64,000 nucleotides of DNA from assembly GCF_017877355.1 (NCBI RefSeq), contig NZ_JAGIPR010000006.1, forward strand, positions 124,001 through 188,000. The letters run 5' to 3'. Origin of the DNA: Chryseobacterium jejuense (GTDB taxonomy: Bacteria; Bacteroidota; Bacteroidia; Flavobacteriales; Weeksellaceae). Positions 51,911 to 60,486 of the stretch are shown here, in pieces; the stretch's first letter is position 1; each line of letters begins with the position of its first letter. The notes beneath the pieces were generated by a model. The model was not told the origin of the DNA. It ran no database searches and worked only from the letters and a program-made list of their open reading frames with translations. The translations under genes were made by a program, and so were the position numbers.

Positions 51911-51930
51911 TGAATTGAATTGAATTGAAT
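51911..51930. repeat. Short tandem repeat (TGAAT)x4
   Basis: Four perfect copies of TGAAT lie in the gap between two convergent genes. They are not placed to control expression of either. Confidence 0.85.
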
Positions 51931-51993
51931 TTTATATTGACACACATATCTTTTATCATTCATAGGAGTCTCAACAAACTATTAAGTATCTTC

Positions 51994-52776
51994 TTAATGG
52001 TTTAAATTAATATTCATATGAAACTCTCTTGGATCAGGATATTCAAAAACATATCCCAATTCTGAAATCAACTTTGAAGATAGGATAATTTTTCCCTTTA
52101 CTTCTGTTTCCTTCTCCTTATCCTCTATATTGTTCTGGGCATTCAATACATGAAGTTTTACTGGATGGAACGGAGCTGTTACATTATACAGACCTTTTTC
52201 TGTTTCATTTTCGATCATCTTTAAAAGAATACCTGTAATATCTTTATAATGTATATGGTTAACTGCAAAATCCAGATTACCTACGTTGTAATTTTTCAAT
52301 AACCTATTGTCCCCCATCAGGCCTCCTAACCTTAAGATATTTACCTGTGGATATTTGTTTTTTACCATTCGTTCTCCTGAAACTTTTTCAACGGGAACAT
52401 CTTCTTCACTAAACTCTTTCGAAATATCCGGATAAACTCCTGTAGAACTCATCAAAAAGAGCTGTCCTTTAAAATCTCCAATAAAAGATGATAAATTTTG
52501 AATTCTATTGTATAAAGAACTTACACAACAGCTTTTCTCTGAGATAGGAATCGTAATGATTAAAACATCAAGGCTTTCCATAACTTCCCATTTGGGATAT
52601 GATTCACTAAGCTGATAATCCGGAAAACTAGCAGCTATGGCATGTATTCCTTTAGCATTGAGTTCATCTGCTTTATCAACACTTGTAGTAGTTGCATATA
52701 TTTCATATTGATCCGAAATAGATGCAGCAATTCTGGCTCCCAGCCAGCCATATCCAATGATTCCTAGCTTTTTCAT
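51994..52776 (-). CDS. NAD(P)-binding protein of the extended SDR/epimerase type (YeeZ-like)
   Basis: The 260-residue protein starts with a Rossmann motif, LGIIGYGWLGARIA. LFLMSSTGVYPD corresponds to the SDR serine/tyrosine strand, though without the full Y-x-x-x-K. AVNHIHYKDITGILLKMIEN is the segment seen in YeeZ-like epimerase-family proteins. The substrate is unknown. It starts 14 bp downstream of the OhrR-type repressor and is likely cotranscribed and repressed by it, so a role in oxidative stress is plausible. Confidence 0.85.
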   Translation of the reverse strand: MKKLGIIGYGWLGARIAASISDQYEIYATTTSVDKADELNAKGIHAIAASFPDYQLSESYPKWEVMESLDVLIITIPISEKSCCVSSLYNRIQNLSSFIGDFKGQLFLMSSTGVYPDISKEFSEEDVPVEKVSGERMVKNKYPQVNILRLGGLMGDNRLLKNYNVGNLDFAVNHIHYKDITGILLKMIENETEKGLYNVTAPFHPVKLHVLNAQNNIEDKEKETEVKGKIILSSKLISELGYVFEYPDPREFHMNINLNH

Positions 52777-52790
52777 ATGTTGGATGGGAA

Positions 52791-53201
52791 TTATGTTGAT
52801 AATATTTCATCCAGGCCGGACATAAGCTGTTTCTTTTTTTCTTCATCAAAGTGAAAGCAGCCCTGAACCGATTCCGGAATATGCTTAGTCTTTTCTTTTA
52901 ATGCTTTTCCTTCTTTTGTAAGGCTAATAAGCACTACCCTTTCATCTGCTACGCTTCGGGTTCTGTTGACCAATCTGTTTTTTTCCATACGTTTCAGTAA
53001 AGGAGTTAATGTTCCGTTATCCAGATGAAGATGTTCTCCAATCTTTCCGATCTTCATTTCACCATTTTCCCACAATACGAGCATAACCAGATATTGGGGA
53101 TATGTTAATGAAACTTCATCCAGATAAGGTTTATATAGACCTGTGATATATCTTGAAACTGCATAGGTCTTAAAGCATAAATGTTCTGACAGAGCAATCA
53201 T
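52791..53201 (-). CDS. MarR family transcriptional repressor, OhrR type
   Basis: The 136-residue regulator has the OhrR pattern: Cys9 in SEHLCFKTYAVSRYITGLYKPYL is in the place of the redox cysteine that senses organic hydroperoxides, and SLTYPQYLVMLVLWE is highly characteristic. The winged helix carries LHLDNGTLTPLLKRMEKNRLV and a DERVVLISLTKEG wing. In relatives, oxidation of the cysteine releases DNA. A perfect 10-bp palindrome overlaps its -33 element, consistent with autorepression. The usual Ohr partner gene is not adjacent. Confidence 0.9.
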   Translation of the reverse strand: MIALSEHLCFKTYAVSRYITGLYKPYLDEVSLTYPQYLVMLVLWENGEMKIGKIGEHLHLDNGTLTPLLKRMEKNRLVNRTRSVADERVVLISLTKEGKALKEKTKHIPESVQGCFHFDEEKKKQLMSGLDEILST

Positions 53202-53218
53202 AATTCATTTTTAAAAGG

Positions 53219-53247
53219 CAAAAATACTCATTTTATTTTGTGCACAA
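53219..53247 (-). promoter_or_regulatory. Promoter and probable operator of the OhrR-type operon
   Basis: On the minus strand TATTTTTG (53226-53219) is the -7 box. The -33 TTG (53247-53245) lies within the perfect palindrome TTGTGCACAA (53238-53247). A repressor bound there would block the promoter. The ATG follows 17 bases after the box. Confidence 0.6.
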
Positions 53248-53432
53248 TATTTTTGTTTACAAATTATTTTCAATTGAAATCATAAATCAAAAGCATCGTA
53301 TATAAAAATCCCGACTAATCCCTAGAGTATATTTACAAACATTCAATCATTTTTTTATCAGACTCATATACATTATTTCTCTTTTTTATTAATTTAGCAA
53401 AAAACTAATAACAAGAAAAACTAACATTGAAT

Positions 53433-53690
53433 ATGAAAAACACAAAACAGACAGGTAAGACTAAGCTGTCAGAATTATCCATTGAAGAACTTACAATAGA
53501 AAAAAAGAAACGAACAGGGATACTTATTTTTTTCAGTATTCTTTTAGGAATTATGATTGGAACTTGTCTTTATGTAACAATCAAAAAAGGAGTTGGTTCT
53601 TTAACCTTTATGCCTATAGCTTTTCTTCCTATTTTTTTGATCATCTGGAAAAGCCAGAAAGAAGTATGTAACGAAATTAAGTCTCGTTAG
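53433..53690 (+). CDS. Small membrane protein of unknown function
   Basis: The start at 53433 (ATG) is preferred to a TTG six bases earlier. The 85-residue protein has a charged N-terminal region (SELSIEELTIEKKKRTG) and two hydrophobic helices at about 29-49 and 57-71 separated by a short loop. I recognise no domain. It lies 23 bp upstream of the DUF3667 gene and is probably cotranscribed with it. Confidence 0.7.
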   Translation: MKNTKQTGKTKLSELSIEELTIEKKKRTGILIFFSILLGIMIGTCLYVTIKKGVGSLTFMPIAFLPIFLIIWKSQKEVCNEIKSR

Positions 53691-53713
53691 TCTAACTCAA
53701 AAAGTTTCACAAA

Positions 53714-54463
53714 ATGCATAATACCTGTTTAAACTGCAGCGAGCCTGTCACTACAAAATACTGCGGAAATTGCGGTCAAAAAACCAGCACCCACAGATAT
53801 TCTTTAAAACACTTTATAGAACATGATTTCATCCACGGAGTATGGCATGTGGATAAAGGAATTCTATTTACTTTAAAAGAATTATTTACCAGACCCGGAA
53901 ACAGTGTCCGTGAGTATATTTTAGGAAAAAGAGTTAATTATTTTAATGTCATAACCCTTTTGTTACTAACAGCAACGATTTCATCATTGTTCTCCCACTA
54001 TTCAGGTATGGATTACAGTGTTTTAGTTTCTGATAACGTTAAGGAAACAATGAATTCCTTCCAAGAGCTAACCACCTCTTATTTTAAAATTTTTCTGCTT
54101 CTTACCATCCCTTTCAACTCTTTTTTCAGTTATTTATGGTTTAGAAAAGCAGGATTTAACTATTCTGAACACATTGTTCTTAATGCTTATAAAACTGGAG
54201 GAGATATGATTGCCCTATTAATATTTACTCTTATCACATTCTTATTTAATAACTCAGCTACTCTTATCACGGCTTATTTTTTTGCATTTACTATATTTAG
54301 TCTCGTTTATGGATTGTGGTTTTATTCCCAGTTCTTCTCCCAATCCGGATATTCTAAAGTATCTTTATTTTTCAGAAGCCTTATGATTCCTGTGTCATTT
54401 ATAATCTTTCAGTCTGGTGTTGGATTTATTGGAGGTATTATTGCATCCTTTTTAAAAACATAA
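53714..54463 (+). CDS. DUF3667 family membrane protein
   Basis: The 249-residue protein begins with a zinc-ribbon-like CLNCSEPVTTKYCGNCGQK, then RYSLKHFIEHDFIHGVWHVDKGILFTLKELFTRPG, the diagnostic block of DUF3667. Five or so hydrophobic segments follow. Proteins of this family are widespread in Bacteroidota and have no known function. No enzyme or transporter is adjacent except the small membrane protein upstream. Confidence 0.9.
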   Translation: MHNTCLNCSEPVTTKYCGNCGQKTSTHRYSLKHFIEHDFIHGVWHVDKGILFTLKELFTRPGNSVREYILGKRVNYFNVITLLLLTATISSLFSHYSGMDYSVLVSDNVKETMNSFQELTTSYFKIFLLLTIPFNSFFSYLWFRKAGFNYSEHIVLNAYKTGGDMIALLIFTLITFLFNNSATLITAYFFAFTIFSLVYGLWFYSQFFSQSGYSKVSLFFRSLMIPVSFIIFQSGVGFIGGIIASFLKT

Positions 54464-54555
54464 TAAAAAGGATGCCCATTAGCAGTCTTTTGTAATTCAT
54501 ATATTCTGAAAATAGTATTGATAAAAATAGAATCTATGAGAAACTCAATAAAAAA

Positions 54556-54575
54556 GACCTCCGAAACCGGAGGCC
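54556..54575 (-). terminator. Terminator of the YadA-head-like gene
   Basis: CCTCCG/CGGAGG with an AAAC loop, plus a wobble pair, gives a stem of about 7 bp followed by TTTTT on the minus strand, 40 bp past the stop. Confidence 0.8.
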
Positions 54576-54614
54576 CTAACACCATATCAACTATAATAAA
54601 ACTTATTATCAAAT

Positions 54615-55892
54615 TTAAAACTCATTAATCATCACATAAAAATGACCTGAGTACAGACTGTTCACACTTCCTGAGATATTGGTAAGATTAATCACAATAC
54701 TCGAAGTGGAAGTTATTCTTGGATTGGAGATAGAGAATGTTGAATTCCCTGCAAAATCCCCGGCTGGCGAAACTACAACTACAGCTCTTGTAGAGCCCGG
54801 TTGAAATCCTGATGGAACTGCAATTTCCAACGTAGTAGATTTCCCCGGAGGCATATTATTGATGGAAACACCAGGCCATGCTTCAAAACTGATCTGGTTT
54901 TTCTGTACACTGCCTTTTTCACCAAGTTTATACTGTCCGCTTACATCTAATCTTGCAGCAGTATTTGGAGCCCCCGTGCCAATGCCTACATTCGCATTAT
55001 TATTCCCCAACACTATAGCATTGGCCTGTGAGGTAGTTGCTCCATATCCTATTGCAGTAGAAAATTGCCCCAGAGCATTTGCCCCTGAACCTACTGCGGT
55101 AGAGTTTTCTTTATTAGTAACAGTATTATATCCTAAAGCCGTTTCACTGTTTGTATTGGTCTTTGCATTATATCCCACTGCAATAGATTGAAAACCTCCT
55201 GCTGAAGCATTGTTACCAATTGCTGTGGATTCATTTTTACTGGTTTGAGCATTGTAGCCAATTGCAGTTGACTGAAAAGCACCTGCTGTTGATTTATTTC
55301 CTATTGCCAGTCCATCATTTGCAGAAACTGTAGCCGCACTCCCAATGGAAATCCCCTGAAATGCAGAACTTGAACTTCCGATGGCAATTCCGTTCTGGCC
55401 AGCATTAGCGCCCAGTCCAAAACTTACAGAATTATCTACTCCTAATCTTCCCGCTGTAGCAGCATTTACTTTGAAGATCAGATCATCCATTGTTTTTGTT
55501 CCTAATGACAAAGCTGTATTGGCTCCACTATATGTTCCGGCATTCTCTCCTATTGTATTCCAGCCCGTTCCGTAATCGCCTTTATTCGTAATACTAGAAG
55601 AAGTGATGAGCCTGTTCCATTTGGATGCAAACCAATAATAAAATCCAGCCTCTGATAATGCAGCTTTTCCGTTATTCCATACAATCAATCCATCTGCCGG
55701 AGAAAGTACCGTAATGGCATCTGTATCTGAATTCAGAGCAATACTCGGAAGAAGTACTCCTTTATCTTTAGCACTTACATGCAGCATAGCAGAAGTATCG
55801 GGGCTCGATAATCCAATCCCAACCTGAGCATATGTAAAAAACGTAAACAGAAAAAAGAGAAGACTAAATCTTAATTTATAATTTCTTTGCAT
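54615..55892 (-). CDS. Secreted protein with YadA/Hep_Hag head-like repeats
   Basis: The start at 55892 gives 425 residues with signal peptide KLRFSLLFFLFTFFTYAQ. Residues about 25-45 carry the GLSSPDTSAMLHVSAKDKGVLLPSI module common in Bacteroidota surface proteins. Between about 160 and 305 there are roughly ten 13-16-residue repeats of the A-I/L-G-x-x-A/S type (AIGNKSTAGAFQSTAIGYNA, ALGYNTVTNKENSTAVGSGA). These resemble the left-handed beta-roll heads of trimeric adhesins. The usual C-terminal outer-membrane barrel is absent; the last 110 residues are beta-rich without a T9SS signature. Confidence 0.87.
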   Translation of the reverse strand: MQRNYKLRFSLLFFLFTFFTYAQVGIGLSSPDTSAMLHVSAKDKGVLLPSIALNSDTDAITVLSPADGLIVWNNGKAALSEAGFYYWFASKWNRLITSSSITNKGDYGTGWNTIGENAGTYSGANTALSLGTKTMDDLIFKVNAATAGRLGVDNSVSFGLGANAGQNGIAIGSSSSAFQGISIGSAATVSANDGLAIGNKSTAGAFQSTAIGYNAQTSKNESTAIGNNASAGGFQSIAVGYNAKTNTNSETALGYNTVTNKENSTAVGSGANALGQFSTAIGYGATTSQANAIVLGNNNANVGIGTGAPNTAARLDVSGQYKLGEKGSVQKNQISFEAWPGVSINNMPPGKSTTLEIAVPSGFQPGSTRAVVVVSPAGDFAGNSTFSISNPRITSTSSIVINLTNISGSVNSLYSGHFYVMINEF

Positions 55893-55912
55893 CACTTATG
55901 TTTTAGAGGGCG

Positions 55913-55920
55913 CAAATATA
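55913..55920 (-). promoter_or_regulatory. -7 element for the YadA-head-like gene
   Basis: The minus strand reads TATATTTG, 20 bases before the ATG at 55892. It supports that start over a GTG one codon earlier only weakly. Confidence 0.5.
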
Positions 55921-56149
55921 CAAAATTTTCAATAAATATATATTTTTATTAAAAATACAATAATTTAAAACACACTCATGTGACTAAAATAATAACTACT
56001 CACATAAAATTGAAAAATTCATTAACTAGCAATGAGTTAAATACTCTTTATTTATTATCATTCGGTGATTCAAAACACTGTATAATCCAAAACCAACAGA
56101 TATATTATTATCAATAAACATAACAAAATTTTGAATAAAATACAATTTA

Positions 56150-56707
56150 TCACTTTCTAATGAAACAAGTTTCAATATGATCATTTATCATCCCTGTGGC
56201 CTGCATATGAGCATACATAACTGTTGAACCAACGAATTTAAATCCTCTTTTCTTCAGATCTTTGGAAATCTTATCGGAAATTTCTGTGGTGGCCGGTACT
56301 TCTGATAAAGCTTTTGGCTTATTATCAATTGGAGTTCCATTTATAAAGCCCCAGATATATTTTGAAAAACTTCCAAATTCTTTCTGAACCTCCATAAATT
56401 TCTGAGCATTGGTTATGGTAGCCAATATTTTAAGCTTATTCCTTATAATTCCGGGGTTATTCATAAGCTCTTCTATTTTTTGATCTGAATAAACCGCCAC
56501 CTTTTTATAATCGAAATCATCAAAAGCTTTTCTGAAGTTTTCTCTTTTAGAAAGAATTGTATACCAGCTCAAACCTGCCTGAAAGCTTTCAAGAATAAGG
56601 AATTCAAAGATTGTTTCATCATCATAAACAGGTCTCCCCCATTCTTCATCATGGTATTTTCTGTAGAGATCATCTTTCTCACACCACCCACAGCGTATAT
56701 TTTCCAT
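56150..56707 (-). CDS. tag: DNA-3-methyladenine glycosylase I
   Basis: The 185-residue repair enzyme removes 3-methyladenine from DNA. The start at 56707 opens with RCGWCEKDDLYRKYHDEEWGRP, containing the Tag zinc cysteines and the conserved W-G segment. Later the family pattern continues with FEFLILESFQAGLSWYTILSKRENFRKAFD and GFKFVGSTVMYAHMQATGMINDH, whose final His/Cys residues complete the zinc site. Length is standard. It is monocistronic in the visible context. Confidence 0.96.
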   Translation of the reverse strand: MENIRCGWCEKDDLYRKYHDEEWGRPVYDDETIFEFLILESFQAGLSWYTILSKRENFRKAFDDFDYKKVAVYSDQKIEELMNNPGIIRNKLKILATITNAQKFMEVQKEFGSFSKYIWGFINGTPIDNKPKALSEVPATTEISDKISKDLKKRGFKFVGSTVMYAHMQATGMINDHIETCFIRK

Positions 56708-56845
56708 AATTATCAATTTTTATAACATAAAGGTAAGATTGATTTAGAAAATCATAACAAAAGATTATGAAAATTTTAACAAAGGCGCCTGATTTTAGGA
56801 ATGGTTATTGTTTATTCAAAACTACCAAACCAAATTTATAATATT

Positions 56846-57145
56846 ATGAACAATTCTGATTATAACAAAGCGGAAAATGCAGTAAACAATGTAGAAAATT
56901 CTTTACAGAATGCCACGGACAAAGCCAAATGGAAAATCAATGAATTGGCAGACAAGGCCAAAGATTATATCAATGAAAAACGAAATAATGACGAAGAGGC
57001 CAACCAGCAAGACTGGCTAGACAGGGTAAAAGCTAATGTATCCGATGCATGGGAAGACATTAAAGATAAGGCAGATGAGGCTTGGGAAAAAACTAAAGAT
57101 GCTGCAGAGGATGTGAAGGCAGAATGGAACAAGAAAACCAATTAA
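56846..57145 (+). CDS. Small charged helical protein, LEA/CsbD-like
   Basis: The start at 56846 (MNNSDYNKAENAVNNVENSL) is preferred, since a start 45 bp upstream would add a tail unlike the rest. The 99 residues are very rich in Lys, Asp, Glu, Ala and Trp, and form amphipathic helices with 11-residue periodicity (NELADKAKDYINEK, DAWEDIKDKADEAWEKTKD). This resembles late-embryogenesis-abundant-like or CsbD/YtxH-type stress proteins. No membrane span or cysteine is present. A role in desiccation or osmotic stress is inference. Confidence 0.72.
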   Translation: MNNSDYNKAENAVNNVENSLQNATDKAKWKINELADKAKDYINEKRNNDEEANQQDWLDRVKANVSDAWEDIKDKADEAWEKTKDAAEDVKAEWNKKTN

Positions 57146-57172
57146 AATTTCAGTCATATAAATATTTTCAAG

Positions 57173-57207
57173 AAAATGGAGTCTTATAATTGATAAGGCT
57201 CCATTTT
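57173..57207 (+). terminator. Terminator of the LEA-like gene
   Basis: A 15-bp stem, AAAATGGAGTCTTAT/ATAAGGCTCCATTTT, with one G-U pair and a 5-base loop ends in a T-rich tract. Confidence 0.85.
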
Positions 57208-57233
57208 TATTATGTCATAACCACAATTATTGC

Positions 57234-57241
57234 TACATTTG
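57234..57241 (+). promoter_or_regulatory. -7 element for fabI
   Basis: TACATTTG matches TAnnTTTG and ends 24 bases before the ATG at 57266. Confidence 0.5.
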
Positions 57242-57265
57242 TATTTCAATAAACATTAAAAAATT

Positions 57266-58075
57266 ATGTCATACGGTTTACTTAAAGGCAAAAAGGGAAT
57301 TATATTTGGAGCCCTTAATGAACAATCTATCGCATGGAAAGTTGCTGAGAGATGTCATGAGGAAGGTGCAGAATTCATCTTATCTAACGCTCCTATCGCT
57401 TTGAGAATGGGAGAACTTAATGGTTTAGCCGAAAAAACAGGTTCTGAAGTAATTGCTGCAGATGCTACTTCTATCGAAGATCTTGAGAAACTTTTTGATG
57501 CTGCTGTTGCAAAATTTGGAAAAATCGACTTTATCCTTCATTCCATTGGAATGTCTATCAATGTAAGAAAAGGAAAACATTATACGGAAATGAACTACGA
57601 TTGGTTGGAAAAAGGCTGGGATATTTCAGCAGTTTCTTTCCATAAAGTAATGCGTGTGGCTTGGGAGAAAGACTGTATGAATGAGTGGGGAAGCATCCTG
57701 GCACTTACTTATATTGCTGCTCAGAGAACATTCCCGGATTACAATGATATGTCAGACAACAAGGCTTACCTGGAAAGCATCGCAAGAACTTTCGGAAACT
57801 ATTGGGGTGAAAGAAAAGTACGTGTAAATACAGTTTCTCAGTCACCTACCATGACTACTGCAGGTAGTGGTGTGAAAGGTTTCGGAGGATTCCTTGGTTA
57901 TGCTGAAGATATGTCTCCACTAGGAAATGCTACAGCTCTTGAATGTGCTGACTATTGTGTAACTCTTTTCTCTGATCTTACTAAAAAAGTAACGATGCAA
58001 AATCTTTTCCATGATGGAGGTTTCAGCAGTTCAGGGGTTACTCAGAAAGTGATTGGTAAATATGATGCTGAATAA
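57266..58075 (+). CDS. fabI: Enoyl-[acyl-carrier-protein] reductase (NADH)
   Basis: The enzyme reduces the enoyl-ACP double bond in the last step of each fatty-acid elongation cycle. The 269 residues have the FabI-type SDR start GKKGIIFGALNEQSIAWKVAE, the FILHSIGMS block and the catalytic Tyr-x6-Lys in DYNDMSDNKAYLES. It ends with the region VTMQNLFHDGGFSSSG. FabI is the target of triclosan-type inhibitors in relatives. A strong bidirectional terminator follows. No other fab gene is adjacent. Confidence 0.96.
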   Translation: MSYGLLKGKKGIIFGALNEQSIAWKVAERCHEEGAEFILSNAPIALRMGELNGLAEKTGSEVIAADATSIEDLEKLFDAAVAKFGKIDFILHSIGMSINVRKGKHYTEMNYDWLEKGWDISAVSFHKVMRVAWEKDCMNEWGSILALTYIAAQRTFPDYNDMSDNKAYLESIARTFGNYWGERKVRVNTVSQSPTMTTAGSGVKGFGGFLGYAEDMSPLGNATALECADYCVTLFSDLTKKVTMQNLFHDGGFSSSGVTQKVIGKYDAE

Positions 58076-58099
58076 CAGTATTTAATATACGATAAAACA

Positions 58100-58128
58100 A
58101 ATCGGCGGCCTCTTCGAGGCCGCCGATT
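58100..58128. terminator. Bidirectional terminator between fabI and the glucanase operon
   Basis: A perfect GC-rich 13-bp stem, AATCGGCGGCCTC/GAGGCCGCCGATT, with loop TTC is flanked by A and T runs. It ends both the fabI transcript and the polysaccharide operon. Confidence 0.95.
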
Positions 58129-58153
58129 CTTTTTAAATAATACTAATATGAAG

Positions 58154-59593
58154 TTACAAAATTACGGTCTGTATAGAATGGGCAGGCGCATTCAGTTTTG
58201 CAGCCATGCCTTCGATCCAAAGGTTAGTTTCAATATCTGTGTCTGAGTCATTCATAATGACGGTTACCAATTGACCGTTTTCATTCATAAAAGCAGAAGA
58301 AGTTAAAGCCGCTCTGTTGGAAGATGAACCTATCCTTTGGGCATTCGGTTTGATATACTTTGAAACGTGTCCGATGTAGTAATATTCATAAGTATAAAAC
58401 ACCTCTCCTGTTTTCGTATCGGCGATGATGGGTGCAAAACAAAAATTCCCTTTATGGTTTGGTCCTCCGGTTTCATCCAGTAGAATATTCCAGTCTGTCC
58501 ATAGAGCATTTCCTTTGTTAAAATCGTTCAGCATATTTTTACTGTATAGCTCCCCAAGGCTTACATCATAAATTCTATCCATGGCAAACTGCTCTTTACA
58601 ACCTTCCGTGAAGGCAAGAAATTTATCCGGAAAAGCTCTGTGGGTTTCTGTCAGGTTATCAAATAGCTGGGTTTTGTTGTTCCAGGTTTCATACCAGTGA
58701 TACCCTATTCCGCTTGCATATTTTGAAGTTTCCGGATCGCTGAGTGTGGTAGTTGCTCTTTGGTAGATCAGGTCTCTGTTGTGATCCCAAATCATTACTT
58801 TTTTATCTTTATATCCGTTTTTCCATAAAGTTGGACCAAGATTATTTTTCAGGAACTCTCCTTCTTCTTCAGCAGTATAGATACATGATTCCCAGGATTG
58901 AGTAGCCATAGGTTCATTCTGAACAGTTAATCCCCAGACATTAATTCCTCTTTTTTCATATTCTTTAATGAATTTAATATAATAATCTGCCCAGGTCTGA
59001 TAATATTGATTTTCCAGTCTTCCGCCTTTGTATAAACTTTTATTGGACTTCATCCAGGCGGGCGGGCTCCATGGAGAAAAATAGAAGGTAAAATTATTTC
59101 CAATTGCTTTTTGGGCTTCCTTAATCATGGGAATCTTATACTTCTCATCGTGGGCAACATTGAATGTTTTTAACGAAGTATCATTATCCTCCACATAGGT
59201 ATAAGAATCACTGGAGAAGTCACAGGAATTCATATTGGTACGTACCACAGTATATCCCAATCCGTTCTTACCAAAATAAGCATCCAGAATTTCTTTTTGC
59301 TTGTTCTTTGGCATTTTGTAAAATGTTTCTGCAGACGCATCTGTAATAGCTCCTCCAATTCCGATCAGTTTTTGATATTTAAAATCAGGAGCTACAAAAA
59401 TACAGGCTTCCGTTTCTTTTGGCTGTCCAAACTGTTCAAATTTTACAGATCCTTTGTCTGCCATTCTTTCATTCAATTTAGAATTGGTCAGAATTACCTT
59501 AGCTGTTTTTCCTTCATGTTTTTTCCAATATTTCTGGGCATTGACATTGATGGCAATACCTACTACAAAACAACTTACGATTACTTTTCTCAT
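58154..59593 (-). CDS. Glycoside hydrolase family 30 (beta-glucanase/glucosylceramidase type), copy B
   Basis: The 479-residue enzyme has a signal peptide (RKVIVSCFVVGIAINVNAQ). The GH30 (beta/alpha)8 barrel shows the acid/base glutamate in GLTVQNEPMATQSWE and the nucleophile glutamate in FLAFTEGCKEQ. FYFSPWSPPAWMKSNKSLYKGGRL is the family's SPWSPPAWMK hallmark. The C-terminal beta-sandwich follows. Bacteroidota GH30 members often cut beta-1,6-glucan or remove beta-1,6 branches from laminarin. It is the last gene of the operon, 37 bp after the GH16 gene. Confidence 0.93.
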   Translation of the reverse strand: MRKVIVSCFVVGIAINVNAQKYWKKHEGKTAKVILTNSKLNERMADKGSVKFEQFGQPKETEACIFVAPDFKYQKLIGIGGAITDASAETFYKMPKNKQKEILDAYFGKNGLGYTVVRTNMNSCDFSSDSYTYVEDNDTSLKTFNVAHDEKYKIPMIKEAQKAIGNNFTFYFSPWSPPAWMKSNKSLYKGGRLENQYYQTWADYYIKFIKEYEKRGINVWGLTVQNEPMATQSWESCIYTAEEEGEFLKNNLGPTLWKNGYKDKKVMIWDHNRDLIYQRATTTLSDPETSKYASGIGYHWYETWNNKTQLFDNLTETHRAFPDKFLAFTEGCKEQFAMDRIYDVSLGELYSKNMLNDFNKGNALWTDWNILLDETGGPNHKGNFCFAPIIADTKTGEVFYTYEYYYIGHVSKYIKPNAQRIGSSSNRAALTSSAFMNENGQLVTVIMNDSDTDIETNLWIEGMAAKLNAPAHSIQTVIL

Positions 59594-59630
59594 GATTTTT
59601 TATTTTTGGACTACGATGTCCCCTTTTTCA

Positions 59631-60440
59631 TTATTTATTTTGATAGACTCGTACATAGTCTATATAATACTTTTGTGGGAAAATATGATCATCAACACCT
59701 TCTTTTCCACCCCAAAAACCACCTATCGCCAGATTTAAAATGAGAAAATAAGGCTGATCAAATGGCCAAGCTTCCTTGGTCTTTTCTAAATTTTCATAAG
59801 TGAAAAAATTCTTATCATCTATGTAAACATCAATTTTTTCCGGGGTCCAATCTGCTTTATACACATGGAATTTTTCGCTTGCATCTTTTACAAACAAAGT
59901 ATCTGTTTTTTGAGTTCCCTGAATATGATTGTATTTTTTAGTATGAACCGAAGCATGGATATACCCCGGATTAAATCCGACATGTTCCATGATATCCAAT
60001 TCACCGTCATCGGGCCATTTTTTCATATCTTCACTCATCATCCAGATGGCGGGCCAGGTTCCTCTGCCTTTTGGAAGTTTTGCACGCACTTCTACCGTTC
60101 CATATTGGAAAGAAAATTTTCCTTTGGTTAAAAGTCTAGCAGAGGTATATTTATTCTTTTCCCAATTTTCTTTTCTGGCTTCAATAACAAGATTTCCATT
60201 TTCCATACGGGCATTTTCCAATCTGTTTTTTGTATAAAACTGAGCCTCTTCATTTCCAAATCCACTTCCCCCCGTATCATAGTTCCACTTTGAAGAATCC
60301 GGAAGTCCCTTTCCGTTAAATTCATCACACCAAATCAGCTTTCTGCCAGAATCCGCCTTGGTTGAAATACAACTTACTGCAGATAAAACATACATTGCGG
60401 CTGTGCAAAGCTGAATGATATTTTGAAATTTAAAATTCAT
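59631..60440 (-). CDS. Glycoside hydrolase family 16 endo-beta-glucanase (laminarinase-like) lipoprotein
   Basis: The 269-residue protein has a lipoprotein signal ending VLSAVSC. The GH16 jelly roll carries the catalytic E-x-D-x-x-E motif in GELDIMEHVG, where the first glutamate is the nucleophile and the last the acid/base. WCDEFNGKGLPDSSKWNYDTGG and LPKGRGTWPAIWMM are typical of laminarinases that cut beta-1,3-glucan. It lies between the two GH30 genes in one operon. Together they could degrade laminarin or fungal beta-1,3/1,6-glucan. Confidence 0.94.
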   Translation of the reverse strand: MNFKFQNIIQLCTAAMYVLSAVSCISTKADSGRKLIWCDEFNGKGLPDSSKWNYDTGGSGFGNEEAQFYTKNRLENARMENGNLVIEARKENWEKNKYTSARLLTKGKFSFQYGTVEVRAKLPKGRGTWPAIWMMSEDMKKWPDDGELDIMEHVGFNPGYIHASVHTKKYNHIQGTQKTDTLFVKDASEKFHVYKADWTPEKIDVYIDDKNFFTYENLEKTKEAWPFDQPYFLILNLAIGGFWGGKEGVDDHIFPQKYYIDYVRVYQNK

Positions 60441-60486
60441 ACTGTGATCATTGAATATTAAGTGACTTTGTTATCTATTCTGATAT

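Noticed and set aside
51911..51930. Phase-variation by the (TGAAT)x4 tandem repeat
   Set aside because: It lies between two gene 3' ends, away from promoters and coding sequence, so copy changes would have no obvious effect.
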